From Hirundichthys speculiger (taxonomy: Eukaryota > Chordata > Actinopteri > Beloniformes > Exocoetidae): a stretch of 64,000 nucleotides of DNA. The translations under genes were made by a program, and so were the position numbers. The stretch spans positions 1,054,501 to 1,118,500 of the forward strand of contig JAGFBZ010000906.1 in NCBI GenBank assembly GCA_018398805.1. Direction: 5' to 3'. A model generated the notes under the pieces. The model saw only the letters and a program-made list of their open reading frames with translations, did no database searches and was not told where the DNA came from. The stretch's first letter is position 1; each line of letters starts with the position of its first letter. Shown one piece after another: positions 24,579 through 37,800 of the stretch.

Positions 24579-24640
24579 ATATATATATATATATGTATAT
24601 GTGTGTGTGTGTGCGTGTGTGCGTGTGTGTGTATACACAC
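24577..24640 (+). repeat. (TA)n-(TG)n microsatellite
   Basis: TA units followed by TG/CG units end in TATACACACA. It directly abuts the truncated Tc1-like element and probably grew from its target site. Confidence 0.93.
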
Positions 24641-26171
24641 ATTGTGACTCTGAATTATTCAAAACCCCTCCATTAATTAATGTGCCAGAATAAAAACCAC
24701 AGACCTGTTATGAGCCAAATCAGCAGCTGAACTGTAATTTGTACTCTGTGTGTGTATTGATACAATGGTTGATAAAGTAACTTCTCTATCATCATCTCAT
24801 ATTGTGATGCATTTGTTCTCCAGCAATTAGAAGCAACAGAATAAAAGCAGAAAAAAAAGAGCCTTTGTGAAACAGCAGGCTGAAATTTACTCCCCTGCGC
24901 TGAACAAAAGCACTACGTCACTTCGAAAGTCAGCAAAGCTTTGTTTCATTATGGTCAGCGATTTCCTGAAGGACCGAGTCCATCCAGTACCTCAATCACA
25001 TTAAGTCCCGGGCTGTTTTGGGAAGTGAGACAGTACTCAAGCCCCAAAAGAGCTGCAACCAATCTTTGACTGTCAGAGTTCAGGGAGGGTTCAGTCAGTA
25101 GCAATGTCGTCTCTGCCTGATCCAAAAGGAACTCCCGGGGGGCTTTAATAAAACATTTTGCTCATTGTGGAAAGTAATGACCAACAATGTAAACTTGTGA
25201 CTCGACAACAGATGTTGGCATGCTTAGTGGAAACAAGGTGCTGTAAAATTAATTTCATTTGAATTATTTACTGCATGCATTACGTGCTTGAGGAAGTAGA
25301 TGGGGGTGGGGGGGGGGTCGGGTGGGGTGGGAGGGGGTGTTGGTTGGCAACAACAACAGAAACACATTCAATTAAAGGTGAAATAGTGGGATAGAGGGTG
25401 GGGGAGAAATGGAAAAGAGAGTGATCACATGTGTTCTCGCTGGAAAATCAAATAGGAATCATCGCAATGCTGACATCGCCCCTGTGATTTATATTTAATA
25501 GGGTTTATTATTTTATATTGTCACTTCAAAGGTTGTGCCAGGAAAACTTGCTGGAGATGTTTTCCAAATTAAATTACGCCAAATTAATATATAGAGAACA
25601 AGTGAGAGGGCATCGTCGTTTCCTTTCAAGTGAGTTAAGAGAGAGGGAGAAAAATTTAAAAAAAAAAAAAGATTTTCATGTGAAATAAAGCATAAGTATG
25701 TCACAGCCTCATCTAAATACATTATCACCCATGGAGAGACTGAAAGAAAGACTGGGTGAAACCTCATTCGCAGCTCACAGAGAGTTAAAGACAAGATGAC
25801 TAATGAGATGTGGGGTGGAACAAAACCTTCCCTGAGCCTTGAAACAGATGCAGAGTCGCTGGGGAAACAACCGAGTTCACTTAGTGTGGTAAACATGGAC
25901 CCGCAGAGCAGAATTATGGATTGGCTCTAAACTCTTACGTCTTTTAAAGAGGACTTAAACATCCCAAATTACATTGAGCGGGAACTGGACTTTGTCAGCG
26001 TTTTGCATGCATGTGTATTTTTTTGTGCAGTTGTGGTGTTTCGTTTGAGCGCAGGGAAGGCAGTGATCACATCAAAATATGCAGTTGTTGAGTGGAAAGA
26101 AAACTTGCAAAAAATGAGTGAGCTCCATCTGTGGAGAGTTGATATCACACACCTTTGTTGAATTATGTCCA
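24641..26171. other. Unique noncoding DNA with G-rich tract
   Basis: No exon was recognised. A G-rich tract lies at 25300-25342 (runs of 4 to 10 G interrupted by T). An AT-rich complex block lies at 25490-25600. A 127-codon minus-strand frame at 25513-25896 includes a phenylalanine run from a poly-A tract and no domain. Confidence 0.4.
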
Positions 26172-26179
26172 CTTCCAAG

Positions 26180-26509
26180 TAGGAGTGAGTATTGGCAAGG
26201 ACCTCGCAATGCGATATGTATCCTGATACTTGGGCCACGATACGATACTATCACGATATATTGCGATATTCTACCCAGTTAATATCAAAATTAAAAGTAG
26301 AGATGAAAAATCAAATTGCTGTATATGTTCATCAGATGGTATTGATCATTCAGAGGACCTATTTATTGTTGATTATTAGTGTTTTTGCACATTTAAGTGA
26401 ATGAATGAATTTCCCTAAAAAATCAATATTAGGAACTGAAAAATCGATATTATATCGGGCGGCCGAAAATCGCGATATATCGCCAAATCGATTTTTTTTC
26501 ACACCCCTA
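26180..26509. mobile_element. 330-bp hAT-type MITE with perfect 8-bp duplication
   Basis: CTTCCAAG occurs immediately outside both ends (26172-26179 and 26510-26517). The ends are TAGGAGTG at the left and CACCCCTA at the right. Both subterminal zones are rich in CGATA/TATCG words (GCGATATATTGCGATATT compared with ATCGCGATATATCGCC). There is no coding capacity. It shares its style of ends with the larger element at 4584-5778, so the two probably belong to related hAT-driven groups. Confidence 0.88.
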
Positions 26510-29121
26510 CTTCCAAGTACTCATATATATTAATAAAATTGTTGATTAAACCAGCGTAGACTGATATCCGGGTTTATCCCAGATGCCTCTTATTTGACTC
26601 GTGTGCCGGGGCACTACCATGACTATTTTTGTCTCCGTGTGTGACCTAATAACTTGTCAGCAGTTTGTTTGGCTGCGCGAAACAGTGCCAAGCGGGCTGC
26701 GCCTCATGTCATATCAGCAGGCAGCCAGCGGCGTGACGCCATCAGAGATGGAGAGATGCTTCACCTGGATATCCTTCATCACCTCATCCCCTCAGGCAGC
26801 CGCTACAACAGCACGTAGCTACTGTTAGCGCTCAGCAATGTGGAAAAATAACAGCGGGCGCTATTGATATAAATACATTTCCTCCTGTAGTTGCCCCCCC
26901 CCCCCAAAAGAAGTTATTCATCTGTGTGTTTATTTTCTTTTCGGAGCTTCGGTTTTTGCTGTGCAAAGGTTGCCTTTGTTTGTGATGGTCCTGCAGAACA
27001 GCTCAGCTGAGTGTGAAGTACTGGGATACAGGAAGTGGGGTTGCTCTTTAACCCAAGTCCTGTGATAAATGGAGACACTCAACAATGGCGTATCCTGCGA
27101 CCCGGACCTGGAGTTGCTGACAGTGGCTTGTCCGCAGTGTTCACGTCCTCTTCTCGTAGAGGGGCATCCAGCACTGCTCAGCTCCGCTGATAGCAGAAAG
27201 AATGGTTCATTAAATGTGCATTAGCGGTGGTATATAGTTATATACTGCGTACTGTTTCTATTGTATCTGCGATTTGCCCCAATGGCAGCGTTGCTAACAC
27301 CAGCACCGGCCCGTCAGACCCAAGGAGTCATTTCAAGTTCACAGTTCAGAGCGAGCGAAGGAGAATGACAACTCGTAACCAAAACACAAGCAGCTGTGGC
27401 GCTGGAGTGATGAATGCTGCATCAGCAACACCCATGATATACACGCATACAGAACCCATTACCCCATTATCCCAACTGTTTCAAGTTTCACTCACAAACA
27501 CTTACAGATTATTGCTAAAAAAAAAAAATCTTCTGGAGTGCCGGGGTTTGTCTTGGGGATCCAGATCCCACCGCAACCCCTATCTGTCAGCAAACCGTTT
27601 CCATTATCCTTTGAACCGCAAGGATGACTCAGTCCAGCACGATGCCACATGTTCTGTACGCTACAAAAGGCTACTGACACAAACCACTTTAGAGCATTAG
27701 TCCACGGAAAGAGTGCAAAAGTTTAAGGAACTTTGTCAGCTTATTAGTGGCTCGCCGCAAGTATCATGACGGCATTAATTGCGGTTCCTCGCGTTTGACT
27801 GACGGGGCCCCCTCTGTGGCGATCGTTGACATGACAGTCGCAGGTATCCTGCTCGCTGGACCCGAACCGAGTCAGAAATAAATCCCAAGCGGCCTGTCTG
27901 GGGGAACGTTTGACCAAAGAGACAATGAACTAAATGGAACTTTTCTCCTTCAAACGCGGCGTTGTCGTCATTTTACCGCCGTGACACCATTGTGAACCAG
28001 AACGCAGGAAAAGCGCTTCTACATCTTTCCATTACAACCGCTGAAATTACACAAGTGTTGAACCGTTTCTTCATTATCACACGCTCATAAAAGAGCAACA
28101 CGCGGAGTAATGGCGCGGATCATTAAGAAAAGAATCCCACATTCAGTCCCCTAATCAGCATATGGATCAGAAAGATCTCCCCGCACACAGTCGGCACAGC
28201 CGTGCCTATTCAAAACACATTAGGCAAAGTGTGACACCGTCACGGTAGCAGATGTTCTTTACATTTCTCCCCGTTCCTAACCTATTTCCTAGTCACTAAA
28301 CCGCCGAACCTCACTCTCTCCTTTCACTCTTCCCTTCTCCCCGGCAGCACGGCACAAAGCGAAACAAGATGAATTAATACCAAGAGTAGGGGTCCCGGCG
28401 GTATTGAGAGGGGATTGTTTTTTTGTTCTAGTTGAAAATATTTCTCACTTTTTAGTGGAGCACGCTCGGCTCCCACATGCATTGTCTGGGCTGTGATCAT
28501 GTGTCAGAGCGGTACAAGTGGGATGTGGGGCCGGGTGCCCGGCAGGCTTGTCTGAAGCAGACGGCTTGTTTGCGTGTACTTAACAGCTCCTCACAGCTGT
28601 GTTCTCTCCAAATGTAACAGGAGAAGACCTCATCCATCAGAAGAAGGCATTCTCTCTTTCCCCCCTCCTTGTTTCTTACTCCTGTCTTCTTCTTCCCTCT
28701 CCTCCCCCATTTTTTTTTTTTTTTCTTGCTCAAGTGCCTCCAATGCAAAAATGTCAGCAAACAGGCAGGAGGTCGCGTCGCAGGTCAGCCCGTGAATCGG
28801 TGTGTTGGCCCAGCTTTTCTCTCCTTTCAAGAGGGTGTGCATTTCTCAAGAAGTTGCTTATGAGCGCATGTTGGAGAAAGGGGGGGGGGGGTGAAATTGG
28901 ATTGCGCCTGTGACAACACAGATGCAACCTGCCTGAAAGTAAACTTTCCCATCAGTTCTATGAGGTTTTAATACAAAGCCTGCAGGACGCTCTGTTTGGC
29001 CGTGAGACTCTTCCTCTCTCTGGCACATGTTTTTGCTGGAGACTCAAAAACGACGCGTACTCCCAGAAAAATAAGTCTCATCCTGTGCCGTGTTACATCT
29101 GACCCGTCTTCCTCTCTGAGG

Positions 29122-29143
29122 AAAAAAAAAAAAAAAAAAAAAA
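29122..29143 (+). repeat. Poly-A run
   Basis: An uninterrupted A run of about 22 bases, with no recognisable retroposed sequence to its left. Confidence 0.9.
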
Positions 29144-29394
29144 TTGTCCTGCTCCTGGGTTAATGGCTGCAAACTGTCACGTCGTTTCCGTGCACATCAT
29201 ATTGTCGTTAGTCACTAGTCTTACATCGTAACCTTTATGCCTCTGATTAACCCCGAGGGCTCCAGAGGAGGTGGGAGTCAATGTTTCAAAAGGATCCTAG
29301 CGGGGTCTACGCTCTCTTTCCCGAAACAGGCCCCTCCTCTGGCCTAACTCAGAGCACAGCCTGTAAATGTTTCACTTTGATTTTACATACGTGA

Positions 29395-29535
29395 CAATAA
29401 ATTAAGGGGCATTTATCAAAGTTGCTTTGTTACCGCCTGACAAAAGCCACTTTTGGAATAAATTATTGCGGCTAACAATTACATTTAGCCGCCATCTACA
29501 CCATTTGAAGTTGGCAACAAGGATTTACATACTGA
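29395..29535. promoter_or_regulatory. Candidate conserved noncoding element
   Basis: This complex AT-rich stretch has AATAAATTAAGGGGC, ATCAAAGTTGC (TCF/LEF-like ATCAAAG), TTGGAATAAATTATTG and TAACAATTACATTTAG, without simple repeats. The spacing of TCF-like, SOX-like and homeodomain-like cores suggests an enhancer. Inference only. Confidence 0.32.
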
Positions 29536-31138
29536 GAGTGATATGTGGAACTTTGTTTTAATGAATGGTCGTTTCATTTTACGTTTGAAGCATTAGGTTG
29601 ATGTTCTTGCTTTAAGTGGCTCACGCTACAACAAACAGAAGTGGAAAAAGCTTTCTCTCTCTCTCTCTCTCTCCCTTTTTTTCTTTTCTGCATCCACAGC
29701 ATCAAATGCAACTGATGTTTTCAAGAAAACAAGGACGGACACGTGGCCAAAACACAACCTTCCAGGACAGGTATCGTGGCTGTAATTTGTTTATTTGCTG
29801 CTTTACGGTTTGATTTTAAGATCGCAGACAGCAGAGCGGAGACAAAGCCAGATGAATGCAGAAGCATTAGTCATGATGCAGGGTTATGTAGCTGACGAAC
29901 ACAGTATTTATTTGCAGTGTGATGGATGGAGCGTATTGCAGGAATATGAAGTACTCAACGCAGGGCAATGTACAAAAAAAAAAAAAAAAATTATATCATT
30001 CACATTACAGCCTCGATTACTGTAATGATCTCAGCCGGTTGAGCCGGCACATCCACAAACCCAAAAAGTCTTCCGAAAATGTGTTGATTTGACTATAAAT
30101 CCTGGATAAAAATTGATTGAATTAAATGTAACACACAAAGCGAGCGCTCAAACAAAAAGAAAACATACACACATTTGGAGCTCCCACCAAGCTAAAGAAC
30201 ACATGAAGCGACGCGCCAACAAGCCTATATTCACATATTGCCTCTGCTCGGGCTTGTCTTCTGGGAACAGACTAATTGCACTGGAACAGAAATAGAGCTG
30301 AGAAATCTGAATGTGCTCCTGGAGAGACACCGCCAACCCGTAACCCACCTACCTACCCCCTGCCACTTCGACTTTTTCTGATTTTCTTCATGTCTGCTGG
30401 AACAAAAGTGCGGAAGCAGAGTAAAAATGTCACATTTTGAACCCTCCAGAGAGTCCTAAGTCAATTCAGCTGTGAAATCTGGAATATCTGGGGCTGCGCA
30501 GGAGTGTGTGATATTCCTTTTACATCTATAATGCCTCTGACACCCGCTCATCCAAACAAGGCGCAGTCAGCGCGCAGGGCGTGATATCTCCAACTTTGGT
30601 GACAATAAAAAACAGCAGCCCTCCGTGCGAAGCCCGTCTGGTTGTAACACCGGTATCAGAGAGGCTTTTACAGCATGCCGAGGGAGTGTGCGACTTCCAG
30701 CAGGCACACGATAACTGCACCCCTGTTTTCTCCCGCCGGTGTGTTTGCGTGTTTTTCTGAGCTCCACATGCCCCACAGATGTAGGGGGGGGGGGAAGGAG
30801 GGCAGGTCCTCTGGTCCACTCGGGCTGACACGCACAGCATTTATCTGCACCCGTCTGTGTGACTGACTGGAAAGTCACACCCGAGCAGGCGTAAGGTTTT
30901 TCCGCTTTAATCTGCAGGAGGAGAGGAAGCGGAGAAGGACGTAGTCTGGTTAGCTCAGTGACTTCGGTTTTGTGCTTCTGGCAGACCGCAAGGTTGCGGC
31001 TGACACACACTCCGAGAAGTGACAGTCTCGCAGCGAGGGATAATGTTTGCAGGCAGAAGTAGGAAGAGAACAGCTTCTTCCCTCCAGAACACATTTATCC
31101 CTCTTCAGCACCAAGTAATATGAGGAAGGAGGAGTGTT

Positions 31139-31162
31139 AAAAAAAAAAAAAAAAAAAAAAAA
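31139..31162 (+). repeat. Poly-A run
   Basis: About 24 consecutive A bases. An apparent phenylalanine-rich minus-strand frame here is an artefact of the run. Confidence 0.9.
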
Positions 31163-31720
31163 GTGGGGAGAAAAAGTGCAGCTTTGTGGGTGACAGCTCA
31201 AGAACTTTTGGGAGTCAGAGTTAGCACCAAAATTCCCTGTCAGCCCATTAAAGACGTGAAACTGGCATCTTGGGCCTATTGAAACCATATGTGTGAAGGA
31301 ATTTCTCTGCTGGTAAGACATTCCAAATACTGTCTCAGAGCCAAAGACTTTGGTGTTAGTCTAATTTAAGCAGTATGTTGGGGAGAGCGCGCCGCGCTTT
31401 GATCATGTGGAGATCGTTTGGTACAAATTGAACTAACCCTAGCTCCGTTTCTGGTGGATCACAACCGTGGATTTGTTGAATTAAACGCTTCGTTGAATGC
31501 AGTCTGCACATGAAAAGAAAGTTGCTCTTAGGAATCCGATAGCGTTTTTTTTTTTTTTTTCCACCTAGCCAGCAGGTCCGCTTCTTTTATTGCTTTTAAA
31601 CTCAATCCACGCCAGGTCCGTGCCGCTTTAACGAGACACGGGCCCTGGCCTGGAGGAGATCATGTTCTGAGGGGAGACAGCCAGAAATCACCTGGGCTAT
31701 GTAATAGAGAACATATTGCA

Positions 31721-31739
31721 CACACACACACACACACAC
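31721..31739 (+). repeat. (CA)n microsatellite
   Basis: About nine CA units in otherwise complex DNA. Confidence 0.9.
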
Positions 31740-34333
31740 CCTAAGCATGGGCTATCATGGATCAGACTGTACATGTATACATTCTCCACCCTTAAGTTTC
31801 TTTTATACACCTTTTTTAAAGCTTCTTTGACAGGGGCCCCTCTGACCGAAAGTTACAAACCTGCTCACTCACAGCTGCTTTCTTTCTTTCTCAGCATGCT
31901 TTTCTTTTCTTTTATCCCCTGCTCTTTTTGGCGATTTTTCAATTAAGTTTAAGAAAATCCTCCATCGACAACAGCAGCAACCTTGAGGTATAAATATTCA
32001 CTAATTACCGAACAAACAGGCCTCGCTTCTTTGTGGAGGAGCAGAGACGTTCGGTCGACACCGGATCTTTTCCTCCTCGCGACATGTTTTGTCGCGGCAC
32101 CCCGCTGTGCTCATGTGGGTTCACCGTCACACATCCAGGGCAGAGGGGCTGCTTATCTGTGCTATTGATTTTCTCATTGGCTCCGCTCCTCGTTTGGTAA
32201 ATGAAAACATGCTGTGTGCAAGAAATAAGACTCGGAGTGCTCTTTCTCTCCGTCTCTCTCTCTCTTTCAGAGACGTCTGCATGTCCTGAAATGTGCTGGT
32301 GTGCAGAAAAAAAACAAAAAAAAACCTGTTTATTTGTTCCTGAAGTGCTGAGGTGATGAAAAGGCTCGAACTTAAATCTGCGCCTTTTCAACCTGTCATT
32401 CGGATGAATTCATAACAATTGGAATACTGTTTTGCCTTAAATACAACCTAGCTAGCTTGCTATGAGACTTTTGAAAGTTTAGCAAAAAACAATCAGCATT
32501 TGATTGTGCGCCCGTGGGTCAGTCAAGAATAAAGAAAAGGATGTTTGATAACTTTTTTAAAAAAAGTTTGAACAGCTTCGTTGGTTGACACTGTTTCTCT
32601 TTTCTTGTCAGGTTGGTATTAAAGCCGGGTGTTTAGCTGCTAAAACTCTCCCGCTATCTATATTTTATTACACGGCTAAAAATATGATAAAACAAACAAG
32701 CGCAAGGAACAAGAAAACAAAGCAATAAGAGATCCGTGCCCCCCCGGTGCACGTGTGCAGGCCTCTCCTGACACCAGGTAAGAGCTGATTGATTGATCTT
32801 CAAAGGCAGGAAGTGCAGGATAATTAAAACTGTACTATAAACACAGAGTGATTGAAAATCAGAAATTTACATGCCCTTGTAGTGGAGAGTAAAACAACCT
32901 GCAGACACAACTTCAGCAGACGCAAACTATTAAGTAAACACGTAATGTACATGAGTTTCTTTCAAAGCAACTCATTCTTTAAGAAAATAGATTACACTCA
33001 ATAACTAAATTGTTATTTTGTTATCAAAATGGTGTTTATTGGCATAATAATAATAACAATTCTGCAGTAATTTATAATTTGAAGTCACCTAAAATCAAGT
33101 TAAAATATTTAAATGAAAAAAAAAAACCTTGTAAAAATAAGAAACGAGAAAAGAAAAGAATTGCAGTATAAATACCGTTCATGCAGACAGAAACACCTCA
33201 GCACAATGTGTAAAACGAAGATGCGGTAAATAGTTGAGTGCAAAAAAAAGAAAAAGAGCCACACATTAGAATAAACTGATGAAAATAACAAACACACCCA
33301 CTGCATTAAATACAGACAACACTCAAACATTTGAGTTTTTAGCTCAACTATTAAGAGTTTGCAAAACACTAAACAGGCTCCTCTACCTGTCTCTGCATCT
33401 ACAAAGACGTCCCAAGCAAAGGAAAAATACCGCTTCTTGCAAACAGACAAAACACAACCCGGCTAAAACAATACCCACCAGAATAAAACTCACCATAAAA
33501 CCCCAAAGTGAACTATTTGGAAATGTCTTTGGCTTGGGCTATTTGTTTCACATTCATGGTTTTTAAAGAGTCCCACTAAAAGCTGTCTTAATGAAAGGGT
33601 GCCGCGGCTTCAACACTCAGCAGACACAAAACCTAGCCAAGTACACGCGGGGCAACTCTTCGCAGCTACAAACACAATGCTGCTGGTGGAAAGGAGGCAG
33701 CTCGGCGGCTACATGTGGGATAGATGTGGAGAGACAAAGACAAAAAATCTCCCACTTATGGTTAGTATACACAAGTGTTGTTTTTGAGCTGCACAAACAA
33801 TGCTGCACCACAAACAATAGAGTAGTCTGCCACCATTCAGTATAGACTGTTAAGCCAGCAGCCACCGCCTGCCTCCCATGCAGGCGTCATGTGGCCGACT
33901 CGGCCGCAGGGACCACGCGAGAGCGCGAGCACGACTGTAAACTCGTAGCTGTTGAGTAACTGAATGCACATAAAGGTCACACAAGATCTCCAGGCAAGCT
34001 CTCAGTAGTGGAAAAGTATTTCCTTTTAATGCAAAAGAGGATGAGTTTCTGCATGGTTAAAGGATCGCTGGGGCTGCCAGCTTATCTTAATGGTAAATAC
34101 CATGATATAATGCACATTTTTGTCTAACTGTATTCTCTGCAGATGATGTGTTGCTAAATGTATACCTTCGCTATAAGATTACTTGAACCCTTTAAGTTTC
34201 CATAGACATGTCTGGACAAAATTTTAAATCCAAAAAAAAAAGGAAAAACAAAAGGTCAGTTATTAACCATCGCTGGGAAGCAGAACTACAGTAATATTGA
34301 TTGATCATTGATGAGCTTTCCTTCCTTTTATAC

Positions 34334-34813
34334 CAGTGGTGCGCAAACTGCACTGTGGTACACGAGCGCTCTCTGGTAGTACGCGGGGAATGTCATGACT
34401 TTCCACGTTTTTTTCCACATTTTCACTAAAAAAGAAACATCTGAAACATACAATGCATTACAAATACAATGTTTCAAACGAAATGTATAGCTTGAGATAA
34501 TTAAAATAGTCTTTTAAATAAATATTTGTTGCATATTCAGCTGCAGCGCAGATGTAACACTTTTAGAGTGTGTTTATTTTGCTCTGTATGAGAGTATGAG
34601 TATGTGAGAATTGTTGGACAGAGTTGTAAATGTCTGATTCAGTAAAGTAACAATTCAGGTAATAAATAAACACAATAAGGAATAAACATCTGTGTTTAAA
34701 GCTAATTGAGAAGGCCTATATGGCTATATTTTAAAATTGATCATCATGGTGGTACTCAGAGAGCTGAACAATTTCTCAGGCGGTACGCAGGATTAAAAGT
34801 TTGAGAACCACTG
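34334..34813. mobile_element. 480-bp hAT MITE
   Basis: The left end CAGTGGTGCGCAAACTG and the right end AAAGTTTGAGAACCACTG form inverted repeats of the CAGTGGTTCTCAAACTTT type, common in vertebrate hAT elements. The 8-bp flanks TTTTATAC and CTTTAGAC agree at six of eight positions, consistent with an old target duplication. The sequence next to each end mentions 'ggtac' repeatedly. There is no open frame of note. The first 115 bases are shared with the chimeric element at 12055-12465. Confidence 0.85.
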
Positions 34814-34821
34814 CTTTAGAC

Positions 34822-37800
34822 CACAAATAAATGGTACCTTGTTGTTCACCGCTCTCATATACGTATTAAAAAAACACTAACACTAAGATCGGACTGCTAT
34901 CTCCTGATGGAGACAAGTTGGACTGGAACTGTGATTGATGTGAAGAAGTCATTATTGGTTACAGCCATAAAGAGACCAAGCTTGAGGGTTGGGGGGGTCA
35001 GAACTTTAACCAAGGCTCCGGGTCTCCAGGCTGAGCTGTAAGTTCTAGTGGCTGCAGCTGGGCTTTGTGGTTAAAGCAGTGGGCTGGCCTTAATGGATTT
35101 GTGATGATGTATTTCTGAATTCTTGCCTAAGACCCCTGACTGGGAGTGGGCTCAGGATGCTTATCTCCGTGGACATCTTGGCCCGGCTTCAGGGTTTGGG
35201 ATCCGGTTTCACCTGCCCATGGGAGAAATCCACCAGGCCTGGAGTTGGTGGGGATTAGTAGGGATGACCCTGGGAGCAGAACAGCAACATTTGAGACCAC
35301 TAAAGAGAGAAAATTTGTTTGACCTTCAGGCACGGACAAGGTGAAAACTAAGAGAGATTATTAGATTAGCTCAAGTGCAACATAACACCTGGATGGATAA
35401 ATCCTCCAAAAAATGGATATGATTTGATTTTAAATAATGGTAGGGTGCGAGTACTTTAAGAAGGAAACATTTATTGAGTTGCCTTACAATAAAGTAATAG
35501 TCATGACAAACACACACAGAGACACACACAGGTAAAAGGTATGTAATTAAGTAGCTCACATGTTACTCAAGCCCACTCTAAGTGATTCATCCAGCTTACA
35601 CGAGTAAGAAGTTGCCCCAGTGACACAAGCTGAGACCACTCAAGGTCACAGCCCAGTTTCTTTCATGACTGCTCAACATGTCTTTAGGCCTAAAACCAGC
35701 AGACAGATTACAACGGCACTCCCAACAAAACCTGGCGCCTGCGCCCCCTGCGTTCTTCCAACCCTCTCCAAAAACCCTGCAACCGGAGAGCTCATAGACG
35801 AATCGTCATCTTGTCTTCAGGCTGGAGCACCAGAGCAGAGAAAGCCGCCACTTCAATCATCCGGGGGTCAGAGTTCAAATGCCTCGGCTGAGATCCCCAA
35901 CCCCCCCTACGTTATCCACTGACAGGCAGTGGTCAGTGTCACGGGCCCGGACCCTGAATGCGGCCGGCCCGGTTCCCGGAGAGACCACAGGGAGAGGGCG
36001 CACATTGTGATATTAATACCATGGTTCAATGGCGGAGCTATTGAAAAGCTCTGACAAAGGGACTCTGAGTGATAAGTCAGTTATTGTGCTGTGTTAAAAA
36101 GTTACACTTCACTTATCATCACGATTTTTCTCTCCCCTTTTAATATCCCCGACTTATATAGTTTTACTGTTGTGTGACACTGCATTCTTTCATGGAAGGG
36201 ATTTATCTTATTGGGCACACACACACACAGACATATAGAAAAAAGAAAAGAAAAGAAAGAAATCAAAAAAAGAAAAAAAAAGCCAAATGGGCTAAGTTTG
36301 TAAGGCTGTGTTAACAAGGGTGTTTTTATGATCTCTCTTACAATAAAATGAACAGGTAAAACACTGAGTGATTAAAGATAATGAAGAACAGATATGGCTG
36401 ACATTGTCCCTCGGATCCCTAATGAAAGATTATGCTGTACTTTGAAGTATTTTACTGCCTCTGTAAATCAAGACTAAATACTTATTATTTAAAGAGGTAT
36501 TAAGGGAGCAGTGGCCATACTACGTGCTAGCCTGTTTACGATTAAGAAGGGGGCGGGAAGGAGCATTGGGGATTTCATTGGGGATTTTATAGCGGAGCCC
36601 CTGTATGACCTGGAATTCCAGCTCTTGAGGAGAAGCCCTGCGAGCATGTTGTGCAAACATGTATGTCTTTTTTTTTCTTTCTGCAAAAAAGAAAAAAAAA
36701 ACACATTATGACATGACAAAGTCTGAGTGAAAGCAGATCATGGTGAACGGGCGTGTAAGTCCTTCAATACCCCTGACATCGCAGCTCTGAGCTCTCGGAT
36801 AAAGAACAAAAGAACCAGAACAGGTAAACATGTGCTAACAACTAGCCCAGGACTTGTCTGCTTGACTGAGCCGTTTTCTTCGCTTTTTGACATCCACATG
36901 TCTTACACCACTTTTTTCTTTTGCTGCTGCAGATTATTTGTGTTCAAAATGAATATAAAACAGCTTCTCCTACCTGTATTTTTCCCCACAGATACCAGGT
37001 CTTGACCACATAGCTTTCCTAGATTGGGGTTCCTTCTCGCTAAAGGCTGTTGACCTTCCTCCCCTGGCTGACAGGAGCCAGCGTTGAGAACCAGTAATCA
37101 GGGTCAGCAACTTAACTACAGGCTCTGGAAGGTCTTCAAAAGTTGGTGGATCTCCCCAACGATAAAAGCACATTCACACTGAAGACACCACTTTTACCAC
37201 ATCCTCTAAATGTCAACTCTGAGAGGATTACAACGGCGTTATAAATCACCCAGCAAGCGGGATAAACTAGGAATTCTGACCTAAAATGGAACAAGCAAAA
37301 GAACACTGGTGTGTTATTTAGGCCTCGAGTCCTTTCAAAAAGAAGAGGTCAAGTCAGCATTCAGTCAAAGGTCAGATGCTATACCCCTGTAAAAATACTG
37401 CAGAGCGAGTGGTTTCAATTTGCTCCAGTGATTAAGTTCACGCTGGCCCTCGGCGCACGAGCTGGGGGTGATTTTTGCGTGGACGAGTTACTGATGATGG
37501 TAGGGAGGAGTGATGCTAACCGTGAGCATTGGTACTGACATGGCATTAGGGAGACATAACAAGACTTTGAATCATGGGGTGCGCTACAAGGTCTAGTTGA
37601 GGTTACAAGAAAGCCATAAGTCTTTTATGTCTTCACCTTAAGAGCCAGGGCTTTACTCAAAATATACTAAAAGCTCAAAGTCAGACCCATCGAACAAAGA
37701 CTCCTTAGTATAACGCTAATCTTGAATTTAGATTATTTAGTGGAGAAGCTGAAACTTAAAAACGAACTACTTAATCAAGAGTTTAGACACATTCCCCTTT

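Larger units (their letters stand above)
26518..34325. other. Long unique noncoding DNA
   Basis: No exon was recognised across 7.8 kb. Simple repeats include C run 26887-26898, poly-A 27519-27528, T run 28711-28724, poly-A 29122-29143, (CT)n 29653-29673, A run 29973-29989, G run 30784-30793, poly-A 31139-31162, T run 31546-31560 and (CA)n 31721-31739. The longest open frames are 157 codons (27227-27700, plus) and 175 codons (30567-31094, minus). Both cross low-complexity DNA and lack domains. Candidate regulatory DNA lies at 26600-26720 and 29395-29535. Confidence 0.4.

Noticed and set aside
22609..24640. Regularly spaced repeats considered as a CRISPR-like array
   Set aside because: The repeats are TA microsatellites and transposon ends in eukaryotic DNA, with no repeat-spacer pattern.
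27227..27700. 157-codon open frame on the plus strand
   Set aside because: It crosses a poly-A run giving KKK, shows no domain or codon bias, and has a weak start context.
30940..31010. tRNA-like words (GGTTAGCTCAGTG and GCAAGGTTGCGG)
   Set aside because: The spacing and the missing anticodon arm do not allow a cloverleaf. No terminator or CCA-like end.
30567..31094. 175-codon open frame on the minus strand, the longest in the window
   Set aside because: It has no domain, is cysteine/proline-rich with low-complexity stretches from G runs, has no splice context, and is overlapped by other equally long frames.
35620..35922. 100-codon Ser/Pro/Thr-rich frame that looks somewhat protein-like
   Set aside because: No flanking splice pair, no domain and no recognised homologue. 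Kept only as a weak possibility.
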